Part shown: in pieces, positions 1-6,236 of the stretch
Layout of the letters: every line of letters starts with the position of its first letter
Position numbering within the stretch: position 1 is the first letter of the stretch
Assembly (NCBI GenBank): GCA_020721385.1
Contig: DYMW01000037.1
Span: 7,503 to 13,738, forward strand
Direction of reading: 5' to 3'
Length of the DNA: 6,236 nucleotides
Source of the DNA: Sulfurovum sp.
GTDB lineage: Bacteria > Campylobacterota > Campylobacteria > Campylobacterales > Sulfurovaceae
The notes under the pieces: model-generated
What the model was told of the DNA's origin: nothing
The model's input: the letters and a program-made list of their open reading frames with translations, nothing else
Database searches by the model: none
Position numbers and translations under genes: made by a program

Positions 1-127
1 TTTTATTGATAATAAAATTGTGTACATCGACTCTAGCAGAGATGGAACCATGAAAGACGCCAAAATAGTTTTTGTTAAACATTGAATGGGCGATATGTTT
101 AAGATTCTGTAGAAGATGAGCATCCAT
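1..127 (-). CDS. Class II aldolase/adducin-family protein, N-terminal fragment
   Basis: This is the 5' end of a minus-strand gene that runs off the left edge of the window. The ATG is at 127-125 and 42 codons read open to base 2. The translation begins MDAHLLQNLKHIAHSMF and continues with FGVFHGSISARV (residues 22-33). That block corresponds to the substrate- and metal-site glycine loop near the start of class II aldolase/adducin domains (fuculose-phosphate aldolase type), which is often written G(N/S)(I/L)S. The start is supported by an AAAGGG Shine-Dalgarno sequence 8 nt upstream (136-141) and by a consensus extended -10 farther upstream. Family members cleave or form C-C bonds in phosphorylated sugars, but the substrate cannot be told from this fragment: the zinc-binding histidines lie outside the window. 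The family assignment comes from remembered resemblance to campylobacterote homologues. The gene is divergent from rsmH. Confidence 0.72.
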   Translation of the reverse strand, partial: MDAHLLQNLKHIAHSMFNKNYFGVFHGSISARVDVHNFIINK

Positions 128-139
128 GTTACGCACCCT

Positions 140-160
140 TTGTAATTTTTTCGCTATTAT
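140..160 (+). promoter_or_regulatory. Candidate promoter for the rsmH operon
   Basis: TATTAT at 155-160 is preceded by a T-rich stretch (146-151) and by CGC, so it resembles the campylobacterote pattern of T-rich DNA followed by a partly extended -10. Initiation would fall near 166-168. That leaves about 28 nt of leader with a GAGG ribosome site at 185-188, 7 nt before the rsmH ATG. A second TATTAT at 177-182 is a poorer choice, because its start site would fall at or past the ribosome site. This candidate overlaps the opposing minus-strand -10 almost base for base. It is weaker than the minus-strand promoter, and the operon may also receive transcription by another route. Confidence 0.4.
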
Positions 161-164
161 ATCA
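156..164 (-). promoter_or_regulatory. Extended -10 promoter for the class II aldolase-like gene
   Basis: Read on the minus strand this is TGATATAAT, an exact match to the extended -10 consensus TGnTATAAT. Initiation would be expected near 148-150, giving a leader of about 22 nt that contains the AAAGGG ribosome site at 136-141. No good -35 hexamer is visible at the usual distance, which is common in Campylobacterota, where AT-rich upstream DNA replaces it. A second TATAAT on the same strand lies at 178-183, 22 bp farther upstream. It may be an alternative promoter or just an effect of AT-rich sequence. Confidence 0.6.
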
Positions 165-195
165 TTGTTATTTTTTTATTATACGAGGTTATTGT

Positions 196-1125
196 ATGAA
201 CATCCCCCATATTCCCGTACTTTTAAATGAAGTTTTAGAGGGATTCTCTACCATTAAAGCAGGATATTTTGTTGATTGTACGTTAGGTTATGCAGGGCAT
301 TCCGAAGCGATGTTACAGAGATATGAACATATTAGACACATCGGTATAGATAGAGATGATGAAGCTTTGGCATTCTCAAAAAAGCGATTAACACCCTTTG
401 ATGACCGAAGTACGCTTTATAAAGGCACGTTTGCCACCAGCCTTCCCATGTTGGAAGAGCGACCCATAACGGGTATTTTAGCCGACTTTGGTGTCTCCTC
501 TTTACAGCTTGATAAGATGGAACGTGGTTTTAGTTTTGAAAGCCAAACACTCGATATGCGTATGGATTCTACTGCACCATTGAGTGCTTATGAGGTGGTG
601 AACCATTATGGTCAAGAGCAGTTGGAGTATATTTTAGACCATTATGGTGAAGTGCGTTCTTATAAAAAAGTTGCTGCAGCAATTGTTGAAGCACGAAGCC
701 ACGGTGCGATAGAGAGTGGCAAACAACTTGCCGATATTATCTCTACCGTGATACCAAGAGGGGGTAAGATTCATCCTGCCACGTTGTCATTTCAAGGTAT
801 TCGTATTGAAGTCAACAATGAGCTTGGGGAAATCGAAGGGTTGTTGGATGTTTTGGAAGAAAAGTTTAAAGCAGGTGAGTTAAATGGGACGATTGTCTCT
901 TTGATTACGTTTCACTCTTTAGAAGACCGATTGGTTAAAAACCGATATAAAAAATGGGCAACAGCGTGTATTTGCGAGGCAGAAGCGATGCGTTGTACGT
1001 GTGGTAAAAATCATGAATTGGGGAAAATGTTGGTGCGTAAACCCATTACGGCAACCAAAACAGAACTCAAAATCAATGCCCGTTCCCGTTCGGCAAAATT
1101 ACGAACATTTATATTTAAAGGATAG
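196..1125 (+). CDS. rsmH: 16S rRNA (cytosine1402-N4)-methyltransferase RsmH
   Basis: RsmH (formerly MraW) transfers a methyl group from S-adenosylmethionine to N4 of C1402 in the 16S rRNA, in the P-site region of the small ribosomal subunit. It acts in the cytoplasm. The 309-residue length is normal for the family and the family motifs are present in order: HIPVLLNEVL (5-14); the SAM-binding loop DCTLGYAGHS (27-36); GIDRD (50-54), whose acidic residue lies in the ribose-binding region; ADFGVSSLQLD (96-106); RGFSFESQTLDMRMD (110-124); HPATLSFQGIRIEVNNELGE (193-212); FHSLEDR (239-245); and the C-terminal ARSRSAKLR (295-303). The paired CxC motifs at 258-260 and 267-269 are also typical of many RsmH proteins. 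The ATG is preceded by GAGG with a 7-nt spacer. The gene heads a run with the next two plus-strand genes and is followed after 4 bp by a small FtsL-like gene, as in a dcw cluster. Nothing suggests loss of function. Confidence 0.97.
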   Translation: MNIPHIPVLLNEVLEGFSTIKAGYFVDCTLGYAGHSEAMLQRYEHIRHIGIDRDDEALAFSKKRLTPFDDRSTLYKGTFATSLPMLEERPITGILADFGVSSLQLDKMERGFSFESQTLDMRMDSTAPLSAYEVVNHYGQEQLEYILDHYGEVRSYKKVAAAIVEARSHGAIESGKQLADIISTVIPRGGKIHPATLSFQGIRIEVNNELGEIEGLLDVLEEKFKAGELNGTIVSLITFHSLEDRLVKNRYKKWATACICEAEAMRCTCGKNHELGKMLVRKPITATKTELKINARSRSAKLRTFIFKG

Positions 1126-1129
1126 TGAC

Positions 1130-1381
1130 GTGTCTTTGGAAATCACAGAAGAAAATGGAGTAACCTTTGGCATGATACTTATTAGTCTTTCGTTAACAGC
1201 ATTGGTACTTCTTTTGGTATTACCCAATATCTATTTGGACAATCAGATTTATTATGAGAGCCGTGATATTGCTCATTATCGAAACATTAAAGAGACGCTA
1301 CAAGAAGAGCATGGTATTATTAAAAGTAAACTCGAAGCGATTCATTACCAAGAAAATTTACTCAAACAAGATATAAAGTAG
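1130..1381 (+). CDS. Small membrane/coiled-coil protein, candidate cell-division protein FtsL
   Basis: The protein has 83 residues. A GTG start at 1130 is chosen because AAAGGA (1117-1122) lies 7 nt upstream; the reading frame stays open back into rsmH, but that part is only a shadow of the rsmH frame. Residues 1-10 are short and acidic, residues 11-36 form one strongly hydrophobic segment (VTFGMILISLSLTALVLLLV and onward), and residues 40-82 are a predicted helix. Hydrophobic residues recur every seven positions there (Y50, L57, I64, I71, L78, with I47, L68 and I82 as partners), as in a coiled coil. A short N-terminus, one membrane pass and a periplasmic coiled coil is the architecture of FtsL, which pairs with FtsB and FtsQ to activate septal peptidoglycan synthesis. 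ftsL normally follows rsmH directly, so position supports the call. FtsL sequences diverge widely and I do not recognise this one by sequence alone. The acidic, lysine-free N-terminus is unusual for a cytoplasmic tail. An unrelated small membrane protein, or an accessory to the following RND permease, remains possible. Confidence 0.72.
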   Translation: MSLEITEENGVTFGMILISLSLTALVLLLVLPNIYLDNQIYYESRDIAHYRNIKETLQEEHGIIKSKLEAIHYQENLLKQDIK

Positions 1382-1386
1382 TTAAG

Positions 1387-4300
1387 ATGATTAGAAAATT
1401 TTTAGAATTTGCCATTGACCGTCCTGTCTTAAATCATATTTTTATGGTTTTTATGATTATTATGTCACTGTTTGCCTATCAGAGGATTCCGAAAGAGATT
1501 TTTCCTCCTTCTCAACTTGACCAAGTTTCTGTTTCGGGTGTTTATGTGGGGGCAAGTGCAGATGTTTTAGACAAGATGGCGGTTAAAACCATTGAAGATG
1601 AATTAAAAGGGCTTTCTGAAATAGACACCATTTATACCACCATTCAAAACGGTTTATTTTTAATCAATGCCGATATTTTACCAGGGAATGATTCACAGGT
1701 GATTTTGGGTGATGTAAAAGATATTGTCTCCAATATGCGACGAGATTTACCCTCGGATATGGATGAACCTTTGGCAAAAGTGGTGGTGCATGATTTCCCT
1801 CTTATTTTGGTAGCCATTTCAGGGGATACTCCTATTAATGAGTTGGTTAAAGCAGGAGATGATTTAAAAACCAGATTGGCTTTAATCCCTGATTTGAGTG
1901 ATATTACCATTCGTGGTGAGTCCGATGAAGAGATATTGATTACCTTAGACCAACAAAAAATTGATGCCTATGGTCTTTCTAAAACATCGGTTTACAATGC
2001 CATCTCTTCATTGTCTTCTATCTTTCCTGTTGGAACCATTAAAGAGCAGGGAAATCACTTGTATATTTCAACCATTAATGGAGAAAAGAGTAAACAACGC
2101 CTAGAAGAGAGTATGCTCTCTGTTGATGGAAAACGGTTTTATTTGGGAGATATTGCGCATGTTACATTGGGCTTGGGCAACCCAGACCAACTTTCACATT
2201 TTAATGGTAAACCCAATATCTCATTGGACATTAAAAAAACCAAAGAGGGCGATGCCATTACATTAACCAAAAAGGTACGAGAGGTACTCGATGAGTACAA
2301 TCTTGCCTATAAAGGTAAACTAACTTTTGAAGCCTATACCGATACTTCTATTTGGATTAAAAACCGTCTCAATTTGGTCTCTTCAAATATTGTTTTTGGG
2401 CTTATTATGGTAATGATGGCACTCTTTTTAACGCTTAATTTTCGTATTGCCTTGGTGGTTGGGATTGGTATTCCTGCTTCGTTTATGATAACATTAATTT
2501 TTGCTGATATTATAGGTTACAGTTTGAATATGTTAACCCTTATGGGAACATTGATTGCGTTAGGGATGTTGGTTGATGAAGCGATTGTGGTGGCGGAAAA
2601 CATCTATCGACACATTGAGATGGGAAAAAGCCCAAGAGAAGCCACGATTGATGGTGCGGTTGAGATGTTTCCAGCGATTTTAACGGCAACATTGACCACC
2701 GTATTTGCTTTTTTACCCTTGTTGATTATGAGTGGAAAAATGGGAATGTTTATGCAGGTTTTACCGATTATGATTTCGGTACTGCTGTTGAGTTCTCTGT
2801 TTGAAGCTTTTTATTTTTTACCGCTTCATGCCAAAGAGTTTTTTTCGATGGGAAAAATAGAAAAGATTCAACAAGAAGAGAGCCAGTTTTGGAAATCTTT
2901 AACCAATTTTTATCAAACAATACTTAGATTTTTACTCAAAATTAAAGGGGTTGCCCTTTTGGTGTTGGTTGTTTCAATGTTGGTGGGAACGATTGGTCTG
3001 GCTAAAATTTCTAAGTTTCAACTTTTTCCTGAGTTTGATGTCCAACAAGTTTATCTGAATGGTAAAGTGAACATTAACAATGAGTTAAATGATACGGCAG
3101 GGTATGTGACCATTATTGAAAATGCACTCTTAAAACATTTGGATAAAGAATCCGTAGATTCCGTTACTTCGGTGATTGGTTTCAAAATGAATCCTGACCA
3201 AACCTTTGAGACAGGAGAGAATCTTTTTCAGATTTTTGTCAATCTTTATGAAAAAGCTCCTGAAAATATTTTTGATAAGTACATTAATCCCATTTTTTCA
3301 TTAGAGTATGATGAGGGCAATATGATACGCCAAAAGAAGGCACAACTGATTGTAAAAGAGATTCAAGCAGACATTTTAGAAGAGATGCGAAACCTCAAAG
3401 TTAATGGTGAAAAGGTTTTTGAAGAGTTTAATGTTTATGCCCAACAAACAGGTATGGTTGGTAATGACATTGAGATAGGTTTTTCAGACCCTTCTCCTGA
3501 AAAAGTAGCAGAAGCATTAAGAAAAGTAGAAGAGAATCTTTCGAAAGTTAATGGGGTACATGATATTGGTAATAATGCTACCGAAGGTGAACGAGAGTTA
3601 AAACTACGCGTCAATGAGTATGGACAATCTTTGGGGCTGAGTGAAGGGTACATTACCCAAGCCTTACGCGGTTCATTCTTCAAAGCTGAATATGGAAAAA
3701 TGTTTAATAAAGAGGGACTCGTACGGATTAAAATAGAAGACCAATACAAAGACCAAAAAGGAAGCATTGATAACTTTCGATTAACCACTCCTGATGGTCA
3801 AGTGGTGGTACTTAAAGAGGTGTGTGATTTTTACTATCAAAAAAGTTTTGTACGTATATTCAAAGAAGATGGTGAAAAAGTACGCTCCATTTATGCCAGT
3901 GTAGACAAAGCTGTTATTGTGCCATCGGATGTTATGAAACAGCTCAAACCACTTTTGAATGAGTTGGAAGCCGAGGGAGTTAAAGTAATTATTAAAGGGG
4001 AAGAGAAAGAGAACACCAAAATACAACGAGAGATGCTTCAAGCCGCACTTATTGCTGTATTTTTAATTTTTATCTTCTTGGTATGGATGTTCAACTCCTT
4101 TGTTCAGCCTTTAATTATTGTTGCGATTATTCCACTTTCTATTTTTGGGGTTTTAATTGGTACAAAAATCATGGGCTTAAACCTAACCATGTCTGGTGTT
4201 ATGGGGATTGTTGGTCTAGCAGGAGTTGTGGTGAATGATGGTTTGATTATGTTGGAGTTTATACGTAGAGGACAGAATCAAGAAGAGGTACTAGAATTGG

Positions 4301-4593
4301 CAGGTCAGCGTATACGTCCCATTCTATTAACTTCTATTACCACCGTGTTGGGTCTCTCAACCTTAATGTTCTTTGCTTCTGGTCAAGCCCTTATTTTACA
4401 ACCAATGGCCGTTAGTTTAGGTTTTGGAGTCGCATGGTCAACGGTGTTAAATCTTTACGTTGTTCCTTTAATGTTTGCCGTTATGTATAGGGTTGATGAG
4501 AATGGAAGAAAAGGTCTGTTTTCTATTTTTGATTGGTACATTGCTAGATGGACTAAAAGAGTAGAGAAGTTTAAGAAGAGGGCAAAACGTTGA
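1387..4593 (+). CDS. RND-family efflux permease (AcrB/AcrD/AcrF type)
   Basis: This 1068-residue inner-membrane protein has full RND length (AcrB is about 1050) and the duplicated layout: TM1 at about 13-31, periplasmic loop 32-328, TM2-6 at about 330-480, TM7 at about 521-540, second periplasmic loop 545-880, and TM8-12 at about 884-1035. RND permeases work as trimers that use the proton gradient to move drugs, lipids or metabolites from the periplasm or inner membrane out through an adaptor and an outer-membrane channel. The family start (MIRKFLEFAIDRPVL), the TM4 segment GMLVDEAIVVAEN (393-405) and the RPILLTSITTVLGL block (977-990) are clear. The proton-relay positions differ from AcrB: D397-E398 replaces Asp-Asp in TM4, and GVVVNDG (946-952) places Asn where AcrB has its TM10 lysine. 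The hydroxyl residue in TM11 is kept (T982). This pattern fits the VVVND-type RND subgroup. The start lies 5 bp after the previous stop with only a weak AAAG ribosome site, which suggests translational coupling. No adaptor or TolC-like gene is in the window, so the substrate is unknown. The C-terminal tail is rich in Lys and Arg (1055-1068). Confidence 0.93.
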   Translation: MIRKFLEFAIDRPVLNHIFMVFMIIMSLFAYQRIPKEIFPPSQLDQVSVSGVYVGASADVLDKMAVKTIEDELKGLSEIDTIYTTIQNGLFLINADILPGNDSQVILGDVKDIVSNMRRDLPSDMDEPLAKVVVHDFPLILVAISGDTPINELVKAGDDLKTRLALIPDLSDITIRGESDEEILITLDQQKIDAYGLSKTSVYNAISSLSSIFPVGTIKEQGNHLYISTINGEKSKQRLEESMLSVDGKRFYLGDIAHVTLGLGNPDQLSHFNGKPNISLDIKKTKEGDAITLTKKVREVLDEYNLAYKGKLTFEAYTDTSIWIKNRLNLVSSNIVFGLIMVMMALFLTLNFRIALVVGIGIPASFMITLIFADIIGYSLNMLTLMGTLIALGMLVDEAIVVAENIYRHIEMGKSPREATIDGAVEMFPAILTATLTTVFAFLPLLIMSGKMGMFMQVLPIMISVLLLSSLFEAFYFLPLHAKEFFSMGKIEKIQQEESQFWKSLTNFYQTILRFLLKIKGVALLVLVVSMLVGTIGLAKISKFQLFPEFDVQQVYLNGKVNINNELNDTAGYVTIIENALLKHLDKESVDSVTSVIGFKMNPDQTFETGENLFQIFVNLYEKAPENIFDKYINPIFSLEYDEGNMIRQKKAQLIVKEIQADILEEMRNLKVNGEKVFEEFNVYAQQTGMVGNDIEIGFSDPSPEKVAEALRKVEENLSKVNGVHDIGNNATEGERELKLRVNEYGQSLGLSEGYITQALRGSFFKAEYGKMFNKEGLVRIKIEDQYKDQKGSIDNFRLTTPDGQVVVLKEVCDFYYQKSFVRIFKEDGEKVRSIYASVDKAVIVPSDVMKQLKPLLNELEAEGVKVIIKGEEKENTKIQREMLQAALIAVFLIFIFLVWMFNSFVQPLIIVAIIPLSIFGVLIGTKIMGLNLTMSGVMGIVGLAGVVVNDGLIMLEFIRRGQNQEEVLELAGQRIRPILLTSITTVLGLSTLMFFASGQALILQPMAVSLGFGVAWSTVLNLYVVPLMFAVMYRVDENGRKGLFSIFDWYIARWTKRVEKFKKRAKR

Positions 4594-4594
4594 A

Positions 4595-4629
4595 TTTGAA
4601 AGTGAAGTCTAACAAGCATCACTTTTAAA
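4595..4629. terminator. Hairpin between convergent genes, possible bidirectional terminator
   Basis: TTTGAAAGTGA (4595-4605) can pair with TCACTTTTAAA (4619-4629), giving an 11-bp stem with one G-U wobble and a 13-nt loop. It begins 1 bp after the RND permease stop and ends 11 bp before the stop of the opposing kinase gene, where a shared terminator would be expected. The stem is AT-rich, and neither strand shows a clean U-tract after it beyond the U-rich arm itself. Termination may therefore be weak or partly Rho-dependent. Confidence 0.42.
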
Positions 4630-4640
4630 ATAGCGTCCAT

Positions 4641-6191
4641 TTACGCCTTATAAAACAAACGAATAATCCCAATACCAAACAACCCCAATGCCAATGTTTT
4701 TAATTCACCATCATAGAGTAAAACAAAAAAACCACTTATCATTAATGCAAATGCATGAAGTAGTGGGCGAACATACTCTTTTAGCTCTTTGGCTATCCAG
4801 TGGAGTTGGTCTTTGGAAGCGACCACACCTACTTCATCTTGGGCTATTTTTTGTACCGATTTTTGAACATCTTGAATAAAAAATGGGGTATTTTTAATGC
4901 TCTCTTTGACCCGTTCGGTTATTCCATTTTTGGCTCCAAGGGCTTTGGGAATGTTCTCTTGTAGTATGGGTAAAATGTCTTTGATTCCATTGAAATTCTC
5001 AATATAGGTGGTTCCTAAACCTTCAATAATGGCACTCACCCGTAAAATATAGATTGCATCACTTGGCAGTTTAAACGGTAAATCTTTGGTCGATTCCAAC
5101 ACATCAAAGGCGAGTTGTTGCATGGATTCACTGCTTAAATTCTCATTGGAAAAGATGCCAAACATTTTAGAGGTAAATTCGGCAAGTTCTGCGGTGGGTG
5201 CTTCATAGGCGATGGTTCCTAACCGTTTGTTGGCACTGATATAGAGTTCATAGTTTTGCTCATTGGCTGCTTTGATGAGTTCAATAATGGCAATTCGACT
5301 CTCGTTGGGAACCCGTTTGACCATACCAAAATCGAGCAAAATCAACTCTCCTGTTTTAGAGACCAACAAATTTCCAGGGTGAGGGTCAGCATGAAAGTAC
5401 CCTTCTATGAGCATTTGGTCGGTGTAGAAGTTAATAAGTTTCGCAATCAAGGGTCTAAAATCAATATGGTGTTTGAGCAGATTCTCTTTGTCATCAAAAC
5501 GGAATCCCTCTTCAAAACTCATCATCAATGCTCCATCACTCGAAAACTCTGAATAGGCTTTTGGAAATTTAACACCACTGTTCTTATAGACCTTTGAAAA
5601 GGTTTCAAGGTTGTGTAACTCATTATTAAAGGAGACTTCTAACAGTATCATTTTAGCAAATTCACTCAAAACAGCTTCGATGGAATTTTTGGTATAGGTG
5701 CTAAAAAGAGGCTTAAACAGCGTGTTGAAAAAACCAATAATACGAATATCGGCTTGAACTTGCTTTTTGATGTTGTACCGTCGTAGTTTAACCGCTACTT
5801 TGGTACCATTGTTCAGATACGCACCATGTACTTGTCCTACAGAAGCCGATGCAATGGGGTTAATTTCAAAACTTTTAAAGATATTTTTACCTGCAAAGGC
5901 ATCATCGTAAACTTTTTGAAACTCTTTTTTATTCATCACAGGAAGTTGATCGTGAAGCTCTTTGAGTTGTGTTAAATACTCTTGTGGAAAAAAATCTGAA
6001 CGCGTTGCTAAGACTTGTGCCAATTTAACAAAACTTGCCCCAAGGGTAATAACGCTCTCTTTTAAGGCTTGGGGTTGAAGAGGTTTTACTCCTAAAAAAC
6101 GCTCTTTTCGTTTAATAATCAAATAGAGTGTTAATAAAAAAGCAAAAACGGCATAAATTCGTTTTGGATGGTAATAGTTGATGGTTTTAAT
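4641..6191 (-). CDS. AarF/UbiB (ABC1/ADCK) family atypical kinase, membrane-anchored
   Basis: Read from an ATT at 6191-6189 this gives 516 residues, close to the size of E. coli UbiB. UbiB-family proteins are membrane-associated atypical kinases or ATPases that support isoprenoid-quinone biosynthesis or lipid handling; their direct substrate is debated. Motifs in order: VKLAQVLATRSDFFP (55-69), the family KxGQ element with Ala for Gly; ASASVGQVHGA (114-124), the alanine-rich nucleotide loop; VAVK (132-135), with the ATP-binding lysine; LLEVSFNNELHNLETF (183-198), the region of the family ExD element; FHADPHPGNLL (266-276), the catalytic loop; and LLDFGMVKR (285-293), the metal-binding DFG. 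Two hydrophobic segments at about 478-493 and 498-513 form the usual C-terminal membrane hairpin. The first standard start codon in frame is TTG at 6122, but it has no ribosome site and would remove 23 residues (including YYHPKRIYAVF) that read like a family N-terminus. ATT has AAAGGA 6 nt upstream. The gene converges on the RND operon and has its own promoter. Family is certain; start and pathway are not. Confidence 0.9.
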   Translation of the reverse strand: MKTINYYHPKRIYAVFAFLLTLYLIIKRKERFLGVKPLQPQALKESVITLGASFVKLAQVLATRSDFFPQEYLTQLKELHDQLPVMNKKEFQKVYDDAFAGKNIFKSFEINPIASASVGQVHGAYLNNGTKVAVKLRRYNIKKQVQADIRIIGFFNTLFKPLFSTYTKNSIEAVLSEFAKMILLEVSFNNELHNLETFSKVYKNSGVKFPKAYSEFSSDGALMMSFEEGFRFDDKENLLKHHIDFRPLIAKLINFYTDQMLIEGYFHADPHPGNLLVSKTGELILLDFGMVKRVPNESRIAIIELIKAANEQNYELYISANKRLGTIAYEAPTAELAEFTSKMFGIFSNENLSSESMQQLAFDVLESTKDLPFKLPSDAIYILRVSAIIEGLGTTYIENFNGIKDILPILQENIPKALGAKNGITERVKESIKNTPFFIQDVQKSVQKIAQDEVGVVASKDQLHWIAKELKEYVRPLLHAFALMISGFFVLLYDGELKTLALGLFGIGIIRLFYKA

Positions 6192-6197
6192 AGATAA

Positions 6198-6203
6198 TCC
6201 TTT
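6198..6203 (-). promoter_or_regulatory. Shine-Dalgarno site that decides the UbiB-family gene start
   Basis: On the minus strand AAAGGA is followed by TTATCT and then ATT (6191-6189). The 6-nt spacing is near ideal and the site is the only good one upstream of the kinase frame. The later TTG at 6122 is preceded by a sequence with no purine-rich ribosome site. This site is the main argument for initiation at the non-standard ATT codon. The A residues belong to a 7-A run (6201-6207), which also allows a frameshift explanation. Confidence 0.55.
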
Positions 6204-6211
6204 TTTTGAGC

Positions 6212-6217
6212 ATTATA
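6212..6217 (-). promoter_or_regulatory. -10 box of the UbiB-family gene promoter
   Basis: The minus strand carries a perfect TATAAT here. Transcription would start near 6204-6206, giving a very short leader of about 14 nt that holds the AAAGGA site before the ATT codon. The -35 region would lie at or beyond the right edge of the window and cannot be judged. The placement makes any start codon upstream of about 6205 unlikely for transcripts from this promoter. Confidence 0.5.
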
Positions 6218-6236
6218 CCGTGATTTTTTATGCCAT

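Noticed and set aside
160..178. Possible Fur-like box in the divergent intergenic region
   Set aside because: Only about half of the 19-bp consensus is approached, as expected from AT-rich sequence and promoter boxes.
1001..1129. Upstream extension of the FtsL-like frame into rsmH, giving a 126-residue protein
   Set aside because: The extension overlaps rsmH in another frame and has no membrane or family character. The GTG at 1130 has a well-placed AAAGGA site, and no such site was noted for the ATG at 1001.
1644..4041. Minus-strand open frames of 86-117 codons inside the RND permease gene
   Set aside because: They lie wholly opposite a strongly supported coding frame, show no recognisable motifs and are expected by chance as shadows.
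4455..4640. Minus-strand 61-codon frame over the permease 3' end and the convergent gap
   Set aside because: It overlaps the permease C-terminus and the hairpin, shows no motif, and its start lies right beside the kinase stop without convincing signals of its own.
4688..5552. Plus-strand open frames of 63 and 98 codons opposite the UbiB-family gene
   Set aside because: They are antisense to conserved kinase motifs, and their composition looks like shadow translation with no recognisable domain.
6228..6236. Possible gene edge at the right end (minus-strand ATGGCATAA, or a plus-strand ATG at 6230)
   Set aside because: Only three codons or fewer are visible and there is no ribosome site, so neither an ending nor a starting gene can be supported.

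Overview
The window is AT-rich, tightly packed bacterial DNA with four complete genes and one partial one. The protein sequences look like Campylobacterota (the former epsilonproteobacteria), perhaps a free-living Sulfurimonas-, Sulfurospirillum- or Arcobacter-type organism. The clues are the style of the class II aldolase N-terminus, the AT-rich TATAAT-type promoters with weak -35 boxes, and the gene content. This placement is inference from remembered family resemblance, not from a search.

Layout. (1) Bases 1-127, minus strand: the first 42 codons of a class II aldolase/adducin-family protein, cut by the window edge. (2) Bases 128-195: a 68-bp divergent intergenic region. It has an exact extended -10 (TGnTATAAT) for the minus-strand gene, and a candidate -10 for the plus-strand operon lies almost on top of it. 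(3) Bases 196-4593, plus strand: a three-gene operon-like run with gaps of 4 and 5 bp. It holds rsmH (16S rRNA C1402 N4-methyltransferase), an 83-residue one-pass membrane/coiled-coil protein in the usual place of ftsL, and a 1068-residue RND-family efflux permease. (4) Bases 4594-4640: a short convergent gap with an imperfect 11-bp hairpin. (5) Bases 4641-6191, minus strand: an AarF/UbiB-family atypical kinase with a C-terminal membrane hairpin. It appears to start at a rare ATT codon behind a strong Shine-Dalgarno sequence and a TATAAT box. (6) Bases 6192-6236: its upstream region. No other gene can be supported there.

How the genes may work together. rsmH followed by a small FtsL-like protein is the classic start of the division/cell-wall (dcw) cluster. 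Here the cluster breaks after the FtsL-like gene: a large RND permease sits where ftsI would be expected, and no periplasmic adaptor or outer-membrane channel gene lies nearby. The permease has non-canonical residues at the proton-relay positions (Asp-Glu instead of Asp-Asp in TM4, Asn instead of Lys in TM10). The UbiB-family kinase is convergent and separately transcribed. It is notable because, if the organism is a campylobacterote, it should use menaquinone rather than ubiquinone.

I found no mobile elements, CRISPR arrays, tRNA or rRNA genes, or long repeats. Nothing here is clearly a new defence or mobile system. The observations most worth checking are the kinase start site, the small division-protein candidate and the orphan RND permease.
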